A stretch of DNA of 64,000 bases from Nissolia schottii (Eukaryota; Streptophyta; Magnoliopsida; Fabales; Fabaceae): assembly GCA_003254905.1 (NCBI GenBank), contig QANU01045572.1, positions 125,741 through 189,740 of the forward strand, written 5' to 3'. This document shows, in pieces, positions 1 to 11,719 of the stretch. The notes under the pieces were generated by a model. The model saw only the letters and a list, made by a program, of their open reading frames with translations, was not told where the DNA came from and searched no databases. The stretch's first letter is position 1. Each line of letters starts with the position of its first letter. The translations under genes and the position numbers were made by a program.

Positions 1-2122
1 TTACGTGTCATTCGAATGACTCATTCTGATGACTAAGATGGTCATTGTGATGACTCTGATGGTCATTCTGATGACCAAACGAAAAAAAAAACCCAGCTTT
101 CTCCCACACATTCCACAAGCACCAAAACCCTTGTACATCATATACACCGATGAAACTGATTAGAAATTTCATATGCTTGGGAATACTCACGCATGTGTAT
201 TATGTATATCCTTGATATATGATAATGTAAATGCATGAATAGTATTTGCTCCTTTATTGATGAGTATACAATGGAGGGGATTAGTAGTCATTAGAGTTTT
301 AGAATGACCAAGAGATAACGAGAACGAGGACGTAGATATGTTAATAGGGAACCCCCTCTCTTGGTATGTCCGAAGGACAAGCTCTTGCACATCCCTTTAG
401 GAGGATTAGGTTACGATAGCCGCAGGCCTATGCCTGAACATATGACTATTGTCATAGACAAAGAAAAGACAAAGACATAAAGAAAGGATCAAGACACGTG
501 AGAAGGGTTACAGAGGTTAAAGAATGAAAAGTGAAGTTAAGAAAGAAAGGAAAAGAGAAAGTAGAGATAGTACGAGATTTCCCAAAAGGAAAGATGGAGG
601 TGTGTTACCTCAAGGAACATAATGTAAGGAGGGTTATGCATCGCGGGTGGACGTCAGTCCTAGGGTACGAACTACATCACGTGTGGACAAAGGTCCTAGG
701 GTGTACAAGCATCGCGTGTGGACGGTCCTAGGATGTATACAACCCCAAGCAAGGACGCTAGTCCTAGGGTGTAGATGGCATCGCGTGTGGACGCCGGTCC
801 TAGGGTGCATAACGCATCACGGGTGGACGGTCCTAGGGTGCATAATACATCGCGTGTGGACGATCCTAGGTTGTACGATTCATCGCGTGTGGGCATCAGT
901 CCTAGGGTGCACAATGCATTGCGTTTGGACGGTACTAAGGTGCAAAATACATCGAGTGTGGACGACCCTTGGGTGTACAATACATCGCGTGTGGACAAAG
1001 GTCCTAGGGTGTATTGTACATCACGTGTGGGTGACGATCTCAGAATATACGGTACATTGCGTGTGGACTACGGTTCTAGAGTGTACAAGAAAAAAATACA
1101 AGTAACCAGAACCAGAAAAAACAGTCCAATGAATAGTATAAGAAAGAGAGACAAGCAAACAAAACCAGAAAGGAAAGTATGATAAATAGTACAAGAAAAA
1201 CCCATGAATTGTCCATGCATAATATATGTGCTGAATGTGATGTTGTGTCTAGATGTCGCGGCACATCAAGTGAAAGAGTATCACGAGATGGCCTGCTAGT
1301 GCAAGTACATGGGTAAGTGAAACAGTATCATGATACCCTGACGAATAGGAATAGGAAGCCAACCAACTTATACATAGATAAAGGAAAGACTAGAACTCCT
1401 CGATCACCAAGTAATCTAGATAAAGCTGCTCAAGACTAGAACGGATAATAACAAGTAGGAATGTAGTATAACAATGTCACCTAGAGACCCCCTGAGCGGC
1501 AGAATCATAATTCAGTAAAGAAACGAGTAGTAAATCCCCAAGGGTTTCCACTGGGAACACGACGTTCTCATCCCCCACTCCTTTATTATTCCAAGCGGGT
1601 GCGACGAGTACACCAGAGAGGAATAGGCATCAACAGATGAGCAGAGACCTTGGCGTTGGGAAGTTCCAGGGAAGCAGCAGGACTACTGCTGGACCTACGC
1701 ACCAGGACTCCTAGGTGTACTGTGTTTTGCATGTTGTATTAGCTCAATGGATTAGTTATGCCATTAGCTCGTAGGTGCAATAATTGTAATATGTAATTAT
1801 AAACAAAAGGTGAATCTGTTTTTGGACCAGTATGGATGGAATTACACTATGCTTTCTCTATATTTACGGTGTGCATTTATTTGGTATGTCGCTAAACGTC
1901 TAAGTCTTGTAGACTCTACCGCTTGCTTATATATGTATGCTTTCGTGAATGCGTACAGCTCATATTTTATAAAGTAAGAAAAAGTTTTAAACCGGTCCAT
2001 ACTTTCACAAAGAGATTATTTCCAAGGTATAGGGGGACTACAAGTAATCCCAACCAAAGCTGATAACAACCCTATAAGCAGTATTTACAACTATAGCGTA
2101 AATAGCAAGTAGGGGTGTTTCA
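1..2122 (+). mobile_element. F1 solo-LTR-like element, copy A (3' part)
   Basis: The right end reads GGGGTGTTTCA at 2122, matching the ends of the other four copies of this family in the window (31243-34493, 39290-42186, 56507-60907 and 60973 onward). Positions 1380-1510 align clearly with 63400-63530 (shared wording such as AGATAAAGCT, CACCTAGAGA and GGAATGTAGTAT). The left end lies outside the window. No retrotransposon coding domain is inside, so it is read as an LTR without internal region. It interrupts the LTR of a - strand Ty3 remnant; the candidate TSD is CCTAC at 2123-2127, but its partner is off the window. Confidence 0.75.
638..1090. repeat. Minisatellite, about 13 units of 33-36 bp
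   Basis: Units begin GCATCGCGTGTGGACG and carry the core TCCTAGGGTG; I count about 13 imperfect units. Nearly all lengths are multiples of three, so several frames stay open across the array and give spurious repeat ORFs on both strands. The array lies about 1 kb from the 3' end of F1 copy A, where the other copies carry unrelated tandem repeats. Confidence 0.9.
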
Positions 2123-2127
2123 CCTAC

Positions 2128-2480
2128 CCCTAGGTGAAGACGTTGCGTCTTTACAAGAAAATGGAAGAAAATGAGCGAGAAACTCCACACTAAAGAGGCG
2201 AGGAGTTTGAAGCTCTGAACGAGTTGAAAAGGGGAGAGGATAGCTCTATTTATAGGCGGAGAGGTGGCTAAAAGGGCGAGTCGAGCCCTCTTCTAGCCCA
2301 GGAGGCACAGATTAGGGTTTTTGATCACCGTTGATGCGCTGGAGCGTGCTAGGCGCGCTAGAGCGCACTGTTGCTTTTGTGTCACTGCAGCGCACCCTTC
2401 GTTTCGTGTCACTGCAGTGCATTTTAGGCTCCACAACATGGTTCTAAGAGAAGAAAAATTGGGTCTTCACATTCTTCTGT
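2128..2480 (-). mobile_element. Partial 3' LTR of a Ty3/gypsy (chromovirus-type) element
   Basis: On the - strand this follows directly after the end of a pol reading frame. It begins near a TGAAGACCC sequence (about 2466 reading down) and contains a TATA-like CCTATAAATAG read on the - strand near 2255. The distal part is cut by F1 copy A at 2122. The LTR assignment is by position and composition; no second LTR is present to compare. Confidence 0.55.
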
Positions 2481-2482
2481 CC

Positions 2483-2739
2483 TTAAACAATTTTGGTCTC
2501 CGAAATTTCCTGGTTGACTTTACCATGGAATGTGCCAGAAGTATTGAAGAGGTAGGGGTATAACTTCTTCATCGCATCTTCTACCTCCCAAGTCACTTCT
2601 CCTCTAGAGTGGTTTCTCCAAATAACCTTTACTGAGGCTACTTCCTTTGAGCGAAGCTTCTTGAATTGTCTGTCAACTATTGCCACTGGTTCTTCCTTGT
2701 AGGACATGTCAGGATCCACCGTGATGTCTTGTTGGTAGA
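2483..2739 (-). pseudogene. Ty3/gypsy pol C-terminus (integrase tail)
   Basis: The - strand frame encodes about 78 residues with EEPVAIVDRQ, KLRSKEVASVKV and a final TWEVEDAMKKLYPYLF. This is the characteristic C-terminus of plant Tekay/Del-type chromovirus integrases, where the chromodomain region ends in a YPxLF motif. Only the last part of pol survives; everything upstream is missing at 2739/2740, where a LINE begins. The stop codon lies at 2483-2485 and the LTR follows within a few bases, as expected for the 3' end of such an element. It is a fragment with no plausible function. Confidence 0.8.
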
Positions 2740-3414
2740 AATATCCACGATAGTGCTCTCATCGCCTACGAAATCATCCATTGGCTCAAGAAAAAGAAGA
2801 AAGAGGCATGTCTTATCAAGCTTGACTTTCACAAAGCATATGATAAGGTAAGGTGGTCCTTTGTGGAAAAGGTTTTAGAAAATATGGGCTACAGGGAGAA
2901 ATGGAGGAGGTGGTTGAAATTCTGCATCAGCTCATTATCAATGTCCATTATTATAAACGGTTACCCGTCCAAAGCTTTCGAAATGGAGAGAGGCCTTAAG
3001 CAGGGTGACCCCTTGTCCCCTTTTCTATTTGTGTTAGTGGTGGAGGTCTTGAATGGTATGCTGGATAAAGCCTGCAGCTCAGGCATGGTTAAAGCTTTGC
3101 CGATGGGCACCCAAAACGCTAAATTATCGCATTTGCAGTTTGCCGACAACACGATTCTTTTTTGTCCACGCGATGAAGAAACGATAAAGAGTTACAAAAG
3201 ACTATTCTTGTATTTCAAAGTCATGTCCAGCCTCAGCATAAAATTTGATAAATCCTCCATCATCACCATGAACTACAATGAGGCTTGGACTAGGAGAATG
3301 GCTGGGTTTTTAGGATGCAGGATTGGGAAAATGCCAGTGAAATATCTTAGGCTCCCACTGGGAGCTAACCCCAAGCGTGCAGACACATGGAAACCGATCA
3401 TTGACAAGGTGTAA
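2740..3414 (+). pseudogene. LINE reverse transcriptase, N-terminal and core part
   Basis: One frame is open from 2740 to the TAA at 3412-3414. It shows LIKLDFHKAYDKV (block A, catalytic Asp), MERGLKQGDPLSPFLF (block B) and FADNTILFC where active enzymes have FADDTILFC. The second catalytic aspartate is therefore replaced by Asn. The frame is entered at 2740 without its own start codon because the element is truncated; an internal ATG occurs at 2863. The protein would normally nick target DNA and copy LINE RNA together with an upstream endonuclease domain, which is absent here. Homology continues past the stop in other frames (3415-3925), showing decay. Confidence 0.85.
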
Positions 3415-4622
3415 CAGAAGTTGTGCACCGTGAAATCTTGATGCCTTCCAAGAGTGGGAAAGATTTTCCTCATAAAATCAATTATCCAGAGCCTACATAT
3501 CTATTATCTCAGCCTTTTTCAAAATGCTAGCGGGAGTTGTAAAGAAGATTATAGCACTATAGAACAAGTTTTTTTTTTTGGGGAAGGAAGGGGGAAGGAA
3601 GTGGGATGAAGCTGGTCACAGATTCAGAAATCGAAGGATCAGGGGGTTTGGGGAATGGGAATGCAGTCGTAAGGAACACGGCATTGTTGTGATAAAGAAT
3701 CTGAAAGCTCATGTAACAATCTGAATGCAAATAAGCATTTGGCCCTACAGCAGATGCCTAGTCAGGGAGGTCCTTGGTCAACAATTTGTTCTATAAGTAG
3801 TGACAACCAAGAGATAAGAAAACTATTGATTGATGGGATCAGTATCGAAGTGGGCGATGGGAGGAACACAAGATTCTGGTGGGACATATGGTTAGAGAGA
3901 CGCAAACTGTGTGAAAGCATTCCTTAGGTTGTATTATGACTCAAATCAGAAAGACAGTTTTATTGGTGATTATGGCTTTTGGGATGGAATTGAGTGGATC
4001 TAGAATTTTGAGCGGAGGCGGAACCTGTTTTAGTGGGAGCTGGAGGTTCTTCGTTTAAACTGTCACTCCCAATTCAGAATCACTTGGAAATTTGAGAAAT
4101 TAGAAGTGTTTCCGGTTAGATCGGCAACTCGGGTGGCTCTAAAGCAAATTCGAGGAGCGAATGAGATGAAAAGCTATAACTTCACAAGATCTCTTTGGAA
4201 AGGCGTGGTTCCCCCAAGAGTTGAAGTCTTCACATGGTTTGTTCTAATCAGCCGTCTAAGCACGAAGGACAGACTCGTCAGGTTTGGGATCCTTCCACAG
4301 GAGCACGAAACTTGCATCTTATGTAAAAGATGTGCAAAAAGTATTGAGCATTTTTTTTAGATGTGATTTTGCATGCCATTTTGTGGAACCATTGACTAGG
4401 TTGATGGAATATAGCGTGGGAATTCCCAAAAGAAGTAAAGGAGGCTTTCGAAGCATGGTTTGGAATGAGGCTAGGGAGGGGAAGAAAAGAAAAAAATGGA
4501 TGCGTACTTTCTTTGTTGTGTTGTGGACGATATGGAAGTTCAAGAACAAGTCTATCTTTGACAATGAGGAAACAAAGAAGGAAGAGGCAGCTGATCTCGC
4601 AATCTTCTGGTTTAATCTCTAG
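3415..4622 (+). pseudogene. LINE ORF2 C-terminal remnant with RVT zinc-binding domain
   Basis: This continues the LINE reading frame in pieces. Positions 3739-3927 encode GGPWSTICS and NTRFWWDIWL, typical of the region after the RT domain. Positions 4106-4360 encode SLWKGVVPPRVEVFTWFVL and a C-I-L-C motif near its end, matching the plant reverse-transcriptase zinc-binding domain (zf-RVT). Positions 4360-4622 carry the rest in a shifted frame. A run of T at about 4351-4358 marks the frameshift. The - strand ORFs over 4278-4793 are shadows of this sequence. Confidence 0.75.
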
Positions 4623-5076
4623 TCGGAAAACGACCACCGAACGAAAAGCATTTTTGGTGTTACTTGAACTTGCGCCTGAGGTGCGGATGTGTTGTGCTAC
4701 CTGTCTTGGGGTAGGGTATGGTTGGGAGTGTCTGGTGAGCGTGTGTGCTTCAGCTTGGGTTTTGAGCGGGTGCAAGTGGTGGAGGTCTAACATTTCTTAA
4801 GGGGATGGGTTGGGTTGAAGTAGCATTTTTAGATGGCTATGAGGGTGGGGATACACTCACATAGGTGTCTTCGGTGGATGAAACCTAGTGGGTTTGAAAT
4901 CAGACTTTGGTTTTGCAATAGGGGAGGCATGAACACACTCCTTTTGAATATACATTGCTGAGTTTTGCTTTTCTATCTTCTGTATGTTGCAGGTGTGCAG
5001 GTGTTTGCTTGCATACAATTGGAGGTAAGTACATGGAACCTTCCACCAGGTAGTGTGAGTGGGAGTGGCTTGCGAG

Positions 5077-5661
5077 CATGGTTGTTAAACTCTTGAGTTA
5101 ACTCGTAAACTCTTACGAGTTTACGGTTTTACTATACAAAACGTGTTAACACTTATGTAAACTCTTTTTTGGTAAACTCGTACGAGTTTAAGTAAACTCT
5201 CGATTCTACTAGCGAGTTTACGAGTTAAAATCTACCTACGAGTTTACGAATTTGCTTCAAAATGTACAAATTTTGTTACTTTGTTAGATATTTAACTAAC
5301 TTTGTTTATATTAGATAATATATATTGAGTATATTTAGCTAATTTCATATATTTATCATAATTTAGTTATGTTTTATTGAACTATAAAATAATACAGATA
5401 TTGAATAAAATATGACATAACCACTAAGTGTCATGCATTAATGTGTATTTTATGATATTTCTTTCATTAATTTAATTTAAAGTTAACATTATTCAATTTC
5501 AATTATAAATACAATATTTAATCAAGTTTAATTCTTAATTATATTACTTATAACATATTTTTTTACACATGTAAACTCATATGAGTTTACGAGTCGAATT
5601 TACGATTCGAGTTTGGAGAGACTTCACGAGTTTACTTAAACTCTCGAGTTTAACAATCTTA
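5077..5661. mobile_element. hAT-type MITE with 8-bp target-site duplication
   Basis: The element is flanked by the perfect 8-bp direct repeat CTTGCGAG at 5069-5076 and 5662-5669, the size hAT transposases generate. The inverted ends share TTGTTAAACTC (left from 5082, right up to 5656), and inside them ACGAGTTTAC-type repeats occur on both sides. The interior is very AT-rich and non-coding. It interrupts the LINE 3' region, so it is younger than the LINE. Confidence 0.88.
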
Positions 5662-6537
5662 CTTGCGAGGTGGTGCGTTGTTTAGTGTGGGGCCATGAGC
5701 GGGTATGAGTGGTGGGTGGGATGCTTTGCAATTTTGGGGGGAGGGGACAATGAAGTAGTTTTTGTAGGTGCAACATTGCGGATCGAGATACACTCACAAA
5801 GACGTATGAGGTGGAGAACTTTAGTTGGCTTTGTCAGGCGTTCTGCTGTGAAGATCTATTCACTCTGTTCTCTTTGCGAGTGCATCTATGTTCGTTGCTT
5901 GAAATTTTGGCCAGCGGTTGATGGCGTTCCTTTAACACAAGCCTTCCAATTTAGCTGGCTGCGTCTTTTGATGGCTCGGGGTGGTCCTCCTGCAGCTGCT
6001 GCTGTTTCGTTGTATTCTGGTGCAGTTTCGGTTTATATGGTTGCAGCATTTGGTGTTGGGTAATTGATTATATCTAGAGATGCAAGAAAGGACTAATTGG
6101 TGCACTCTACCCTACTGCTATGTCTCACTGGTGCAGTATTTTTTTTTTTTTTTCCCTTTGCTACCTATAGGAGTTGGTTAGGCAGTTGGAACATGTCTAT
6201 ACAATTGGCAACAGAGCAGTGTCTTTTGGAGTAAGGATGATGTTGATTTCTTTAAACAGGAGTGCTTATTTGTTTATTGGTGTTAGAAATCAATCCTCAT
6301 CATCTTGTTAGAAAGGACATATGGTGATTCTTGCTTTCACTTGTGCTTGTGGAAGATCATATTGGATTTGGTATAAGGGGTGTTTTTCTTACGTAATTTT
6401 GGTTTGGTTTCTTTTATTGGTTTCGCATAGTTATATTTTGGTTCAATAAATTGTATGGTGCTTGTCACCTCTTAGCCTTTGGCCCCTCTACCCTCAACTT
6501 GGGTTTGGCAGAGTTTACTTCATCTAAAAAAAAAAAA

Positions 6538-6779
6538 GTAAGGATCAAAGTGTCTAATATCTTAATTAGTGACAGACCATATTATCACATTTTACATGTT
6601 TAAGTGACCTAAAGTAGACTTTTAAATTCTCAGGACTACCCTTAATATTTTGGATACGGACCAAAATGGATATTTCGTTTTTATTTATTTGAGTACTCTT
6701 CTAGATTAACCACACTGCTTCTTAGCTTCTTACATACTTACTTGCCAATACATTCATAGTTTTGTAAAACAAATTTCAG
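6538..6779 (+). other. Intron sequence upstream of the first visible ABCB exon
   Basis: AT-rich, without coding signal, ending in the acceptor TTTCAG at 6774-6779. It joins the LINE tail to the ABCB exon, so the preceding elements may all lie in one very large intron whose 5' exons are to the left of the window. Confidence 0.5.
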
Positions 6780-9700
6780 GGACTGGACACAATGATTGGT
6801 GAACATGGAACGCAGCTCTCTGGGGGTCAAAAGCAGCGAGTTGCAATAGCAAGAGCAATTTTGAAAGACCCAAGAATTCTACTGCTTGATGAAGCCACAA
6901 GTGCCCTTGATGCTGAATCTGAGAAGACGGTACAGGAGGCACTTGACAAAATCATGATAAACCGCACCACTGTCATTGTCGCTCACCGCTTAAGCACTGT
7001 GAGAAATGCTGCCGCTATAGCCGTAATTCATCAAGGAAAAATTGTGGAACAAGGTACACACATCACAGAAGCCAGTGTACATGGTTTCATTTTATTTTTA
7101 TTTTCTACTTTACTTGAATTTCATATCTTCTCATTTCTACATTCTATTAAAGATGATGACTCAAAGAAGATTCAGAAAACAAAATATGCATAGCTAGTTG
7201 GATTATGTCTTTTACCGAATGATCATCAGGTTCACATGCCGAGCTCACTAGGGATCCTGATGGAGCTTACAGCAAGCTCATTAGCCTGCAAGAGACCAAG
7301 GGTGAGGTAGAACAGAATGCTGCTGTTGAAACAGACAATCCAGAAGGTAGTATTACAAATTCTTCAAGGCATTCGAGTCGAAGACATTCTTTCGGACAGT
7401 CTATAACCCATGTTTCTGGAGCTGGAATCAGAAGCACAAAAATTGGTGCCTTGGAAACAGATGGTGAAGAACTTGAAGCTCCTCTTCCAGCAGCGCGGTC
7501 GCAATCGCCTCCAAACGTACCGATCAGCCGCTTAGCTTATCTAAACAAGCCCGAGATCCCGGCCTTACTCTTAGGGACTATAGCTGCTGTGGCTAATGGA
7601 GCAATATTGCCCTTTTTCGGGTTGATGATTTCCAAGATGGTGGACACTTTCTATGAGCCCGCACATGAACTCCGTAAAGATTCGAAATCTTGGGCGGTAA
7701 TCTTCCTTGCCCTCGCCATATCGGCCTTCTTAATTACTCCTCTAAGGTCCTACTTCTTTGCTACTGCTGGCGAGAAGTTAGTAAAAAGAATGCGACTGAT
7801 CTGTTTCGAGAAAATGATTCACATGGAAGTGAGTTGGTTTGACGAGGCTGAGCATTCGAGCGCGGCGCTCGGGGCAAGGCTGTCCACCGATGCAGCTTCG
7901 ATCCGAGCCTTGCTCGGCGACACGCTCGGTTTAATGGTTCAGAATATAGCTACTGCGGTTACTGGCCTGGTCATTGCGTTTGGGGCAAACTGGCAGCTCT
8001 CCCTTATAATTCTTGTATTGCTGCCCATATTAGCACTAAATGGATACCTTCAACTGAAGTTCATAGAAGGATTCACCGCAGATGGAAAGGTGATTTGTTC
8101 CTAACTAGTCTCTTACAATCAATTGCTATAGAAGGCTGGCTGGCTTTGCCGTTATCAATACTTTGGAACAATTATTTATACCGAAATTGCCTTAATTTGA
8201 TTTCGCAGAAATTATATGAGGAAGCGAGTCAAGTGGCAAATGACGCTGTAGGCAGCATTAGGACAGTTGCTTCTTTCTGTGCTGAAGAGAAGGCGGTGGA
8301 GCTGTACGATAAAAAATGCGAAGCGCCGATTAAGGCAAGCGTGAGGCAAGGGTTGATAAGTGGAGTTGGTTTCGGGTTATCGTTCTTGCTGTTGTTTTCT
8401 GTCTATGCGTGCTCTTTCTACGCTGGAGCTAAACTTGTTGGGGATGGTAAAGCATCATTCTCAGATGTTTTCCGCGTAAGTCATTTCTCCTTATCATTCT
8501 ATTTTGTCACACTTGTCCGTAACGGAGTGGAATTGAAGAAGCTGAATTATGGAAGTAATTATATATTTTTGTGTAATTTTCTTTATTTTTTATGTATGAA
8601 CTACAATAAGAAAGGGATAGCGAAGCGAGGAGATGAAACTAATAGAGAAGAAAGAAATTTTAGAGAGAGGTAGGGTCAAATCAAATACAATTTTTCCATA
8701 CCTTCTTTACAAATCATAGCCCCCTATTTATAGTATTCTAGACTCCCTAATTGGGTTATTGGGCTTATAGCCTATTCCTAATCGTTACATTGCCAGGATT
8801 TGTCACTTTGTCCTATCCTGCATCCTGAATTATATATTGCTGATTTACTTTACTATTGAAAAATTTATTACATCTTCCTCTAACTAACATCACGTAAAAT
8901 TGTATTCATTTCACTCAAAACTTAGCATGTTAATAACAGCGGTAAAATTTTACCGCTAACTTACATATTTATTATTTGCTAGAGTCAGCATAATCTGATA
9001 CAAGGTTCAAGGAACAACGAGCGATGATTTCTAATGATTTTGTTTTGCTGATTTGCAGGTCTTCTTTGCCCTCAATTTCGCCGCCGTTGGGATCTCTCAA
9101 ACCAGCACCTTGGCCCCTGATTCAACCAAAGCTAAGAGTGCCGCGGCATCTATATTGGCTATTATTGATCGAAAGTCAAAAATAGACCCCAGCGATGCCA
9201 ATGGGTTGATGCTGGAAGACGTGAAGGGAGAAGTAAAGTTCCGCCATGTCAGTTTTAAGTACCCCACCAGACCCGATGTTCAAATATTAAGAGATTTTTG
9301 CTTGACCATTCATTCCGGCGAGGTAAATTTCCTAATTTGTAATGTGGACAAATAAACGAGTCTCATTTAAAACTGTTAACCCAGAAGGAAGACACACCAC
9401 TAACAATCTATTTTATTTATATGCTACCGAAAATCAGACAGTTGCACTCGTGGGCGAAAGTGGAAGTGGAAAATCAACTGTGATCTCCTTGCTACAAAGA
9501 TTTTATGACCCAAATTCTGGTCACATTACGCTTGATAGAAAAGATATCCAGACACTTCAAGTCAAATGGTTAAGGCAGCAGATGGGTTTGGTAAGCCAGG
9601 AGCCTATCTTGTTTAATGACACCATACGAGCGAATATTGCATATGGAAAGGGAACAGATGCAACGGAAGCGGAGATTGTAGCAGCGGCAGAGATGGCAAA

Positions 9701-10372
9701 TGCCCACAAGTTCATTAGTAGTTTGCAGCAGGTAAATTACACAGGGACCCTCAATCTCTCTTCAAATGTTTCTTAACAAAAATGTTACAAGTACACCCAA
9801 TTTCATACCCTCATACATACACCATTAATAATGCACAAACTTTATTCTCACGGGTGCACAAACATTACAAACTTGTAAATGATACTCTCAACTATATTTA
9901 ATTAAGTGCACCAACATTACATGAGTTAAAACACAAGTTTTATGTATATAAGTACGAGATGTATGTATAGTGTATAGTTTTTACTCATTTCTTAATTACC
10001 ACAACTAATGAGCAAAATATGCAGGGGTATGACACGATTGTTGGGGAGCGAGGATCTAAATTATCTGGTGGACAGAAGCAGCGTGTGGCGATTGCAAGAG
10101 CAATAATGAAGGATCCAAAGATTTTGCTACTAGATGAAGCGACCAGCGCACTTGATGCTGAGTCTGAAAAAGTGGTTCAGGATGCGCTAGATCGAGTTAT
10201 GGTGGAACGAACCACAGTTATTGTGGCTCATAGGTTATCCACCATAAAGAGCGCAGATTTAATTGCAGTGGTTAATAATGGAGTCATTGCGGAGAAAGGG
10301 AACCACGAAGAATTGATCAACAACGGTGGTTATTATGCTTCCTCGGTAGCGCTGCACACAAGTACATGTTGA
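6780..10372 (+). CDS. ABCB (P-glycoprotein/MDR-type) ABC transporter, 3' half
   Basis: Plant ABCB full transporters move auxin or other amphipathic substrates across the plasma membrane using ATP. Exons read from splice sites and protein continuity: 6780-7053, 7230-8089, 8209-8475, 9059-9322, 9438-9731 and 10025-10372 (stop TGA). The first exon starts inside nucleotide-binding domain 1 ([14 protein letters not shown], Walker [14 protein letters not shown]-loop VAHRLST). The linker and second transmembrane domain follow, then NBD2 with Walker [10 protein letters not shown]-loop region [37 protein letters not shown] and VAHRLST. The sequence resembles Arabidopsis ABCB4/ABCB11-type proteins. TMD1 and Walker A of NBD1 are not between the LINE tail and 6780; they lie off the left edge or are lost. 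The visible exons have no internal stop and good junctions, so either an intact gene with a huge intron or a 5'-truncated pseudogene is possible. Confidence 0.88.
8476..9058 (+). other. ABCB intron with a perfect 20-bp palindrome
   Basis: Donor GTAAGT at 8476 and acceptor TTTGCAG ending at 9058. At 8938-8957 the sequence AGCGGTAAAATTTTACCGCT is a perfect inverted repeat without spacer. The intron is otherwise AT-rich and I see no coding in it. Confidence 0.6.
9781..9980. mobile_element. Short MITE-like repeat in an ABCB intron (copy 1)
   Basis: About 200 bp that align with 48422-48634 (shared words include CATACATACACCATTAATAA, TTAATTAAGTGCAC and TTTATGTATATAAGTA). Copy 2 has inverted ends GCTACATATACATC / GTGTACGTGTAGC; those of copy 1 are degraded. 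It is non-coding and lies in the last ABCB intron. Confidence 0.65.
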
Positions 10373-11256
10373 TATTAGACTAATTTGAGTTGATTCTTGA
10401 TTTTACCTGTGAAATAGAGTGTGTAATTTTGGTTTAGAGTTTGCAAAATTGTATTTTGGATGGATTTTAACTTACGGACTTGTTTTGAATCTATTTATCT
10501 ATTTATAATATATTAATCTTGATACAATGTTATATAGTGTTGTTACATCAGTAAATTCGATGAGTTGTCACATTATCATTCACCTCCTCTTTGTTCCCCC
10601 TATTTCACCTCCTCTCCCACCACTCAGTTATTCTTAATTCACCTTCCACTAATCACTCTCGCAATCTCCCTTTTAATTTTTCATTAAATGCTTCATAATC
10701 TCCCTCTCCCTCATCAATCACCTCTTAATTCTTTCTAATTTACCTCGTTGGTCATAATCCCTCACTACCTCATCCATTTTTCCCTATTGTCAACAGCTTT
10801 AGTTGAGAAGTTCATTTGCGTCTGTGCCCTGTAAAGCTTAGTCTCATCACATTGAGACGCTCGATTGCATCATCAACCACCCTCACCCGTTCCCCTTTCT
10901 ATAATCCCTTGAAAGATGACATCCTAACAACCCCAATTATTAGTAGGTACATACTAGGTCACAGCAAGTTCAACATCATCACCGCCTACCTCTACACAAA
11001 CCGCAAGATAAAAGGGTTGCTAGTGTGCAAGTCCATCTCAAAGTTCAAGCTTAAGACGTCGTCAATATGGAGGTTAATATGGCACGAGGTGATGTTTATG
11101 TCCAACGGTAATTTGAATATATTTTTTATGTAATTACTGTCGACTACTTCTGACGATAAAGATAATAAATTTAAAAAAAAATTATTCTGAATTTCATTCC
11201 CTTCCCTTCCCAATTCCTAAACACACAAAACTCAAATTGCACATCACAACATCGAA
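10373..11256. other. ABCB 3' flank and intergenic sequence, no gene seen
   Basis: AT-rich sequence after the ABCB stop, then a strongly C/T-rich stretch at about 10575-10790. At 11101-11150 there are ACGGTAAT and AATTACTGTCGAC words like the subterminal repeats seen at 17230-17560 and 19980-20430, so part of this may belong to the same CACTA-like element. The small ORFs here match nothing I recognise. Confidence 0.5.
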
Positions 11257-11261
11257 ACTAA

Positions 11262-11563
11262 TATTACCGTTAGACAAAGGCTAACTGCCTTACTTGTCCA
11301 GCACGTCACCACAACTGTTAGTTTGTTTGCTAACAGTTTGGTTAGTTAAAAGTGGCTATAGCTATACAGCTGTAATCAATCAATATCTACATTGTAAACA
11401 TATATATACACATTGAGTCACCACCATCACATAATGAATGAATACAAAATCAATTCAGTTTTATTCTGTTGCTTCCTTTATGAGCTTCTGCTTTCTTCTT
11501 CCATTTCTCTGCACTTTCTCATTTTTGGTTTCGGGTTCCATGGCTGATGCATGATTTCCATTA
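11262..11563 (+). repeat. Copia 5' LTR
   Basis: 302 bp, matching 16363-16664 with about five substitutions. It contains the AT-rich ACATATATATACACATTG region and a pyrimidine-rich 3' part, and ends ATTTCCATTA directly before the primer-binding site. Confidence 0.9.
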
Positions 11564-11575
11564 TGGTATCAGTCG
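11564..11575 (+). promoter_or_regulatory. Copia primer-binding site
   Basis: TGGTATCAGTCG begins directly at the end of the LTR. Its first nine bases match the usual plant copia site TGGTATCAGAGC, complementary to the 3' end of initiator tRNA-Met. Confidence 0.8.
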
Positions 11576-11719
11576 CAGATCTTCAATTGCTTCCGCACTC
11601 CATCGATCTCTGCACAGGTTTTATCATTCGCATTCCATAATTCTTGTACCTGTGTTTCCAGTTTTCTTTTTCTTTCTTTTCTTTCGTGATTTTACTCTTG
11701 ATCACATTGATATTACACT

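Larger units (their letters stand above)
2740..6537 (+). mobile_element. L1-like LINE, 5'-truncated and decayed
   Basis: It holds a reverse transcriptase fragment (2740-3414), degenerate downstream coding sequence including an RVT zinc-binding domain (to about 4622), and a long 3' region ending in a 12-base poly(A) at 6526-6537. The 3' region is interrupted by a 585-bp hAT MITE (5077-5661). The 5' end abuts a Ty3 remnant without a visible target-site duplication, so the left junction may be a later rearrangement. Orientation is the same as the ABCB gene that follows. Confidence 0.8.

Noticed and set aside
638-1090. Regular repeats that could suggest a CRISPR array
   Set aside because: Units are contiguous 33-36-bp imperfect repeats without unique spacers, in plant LTR DNA; a minisatellite.
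4278-4793. 171-codon - strand ORF
   Set aside because: Shadow of the LINE C-terminal coding sequence on the + strand.
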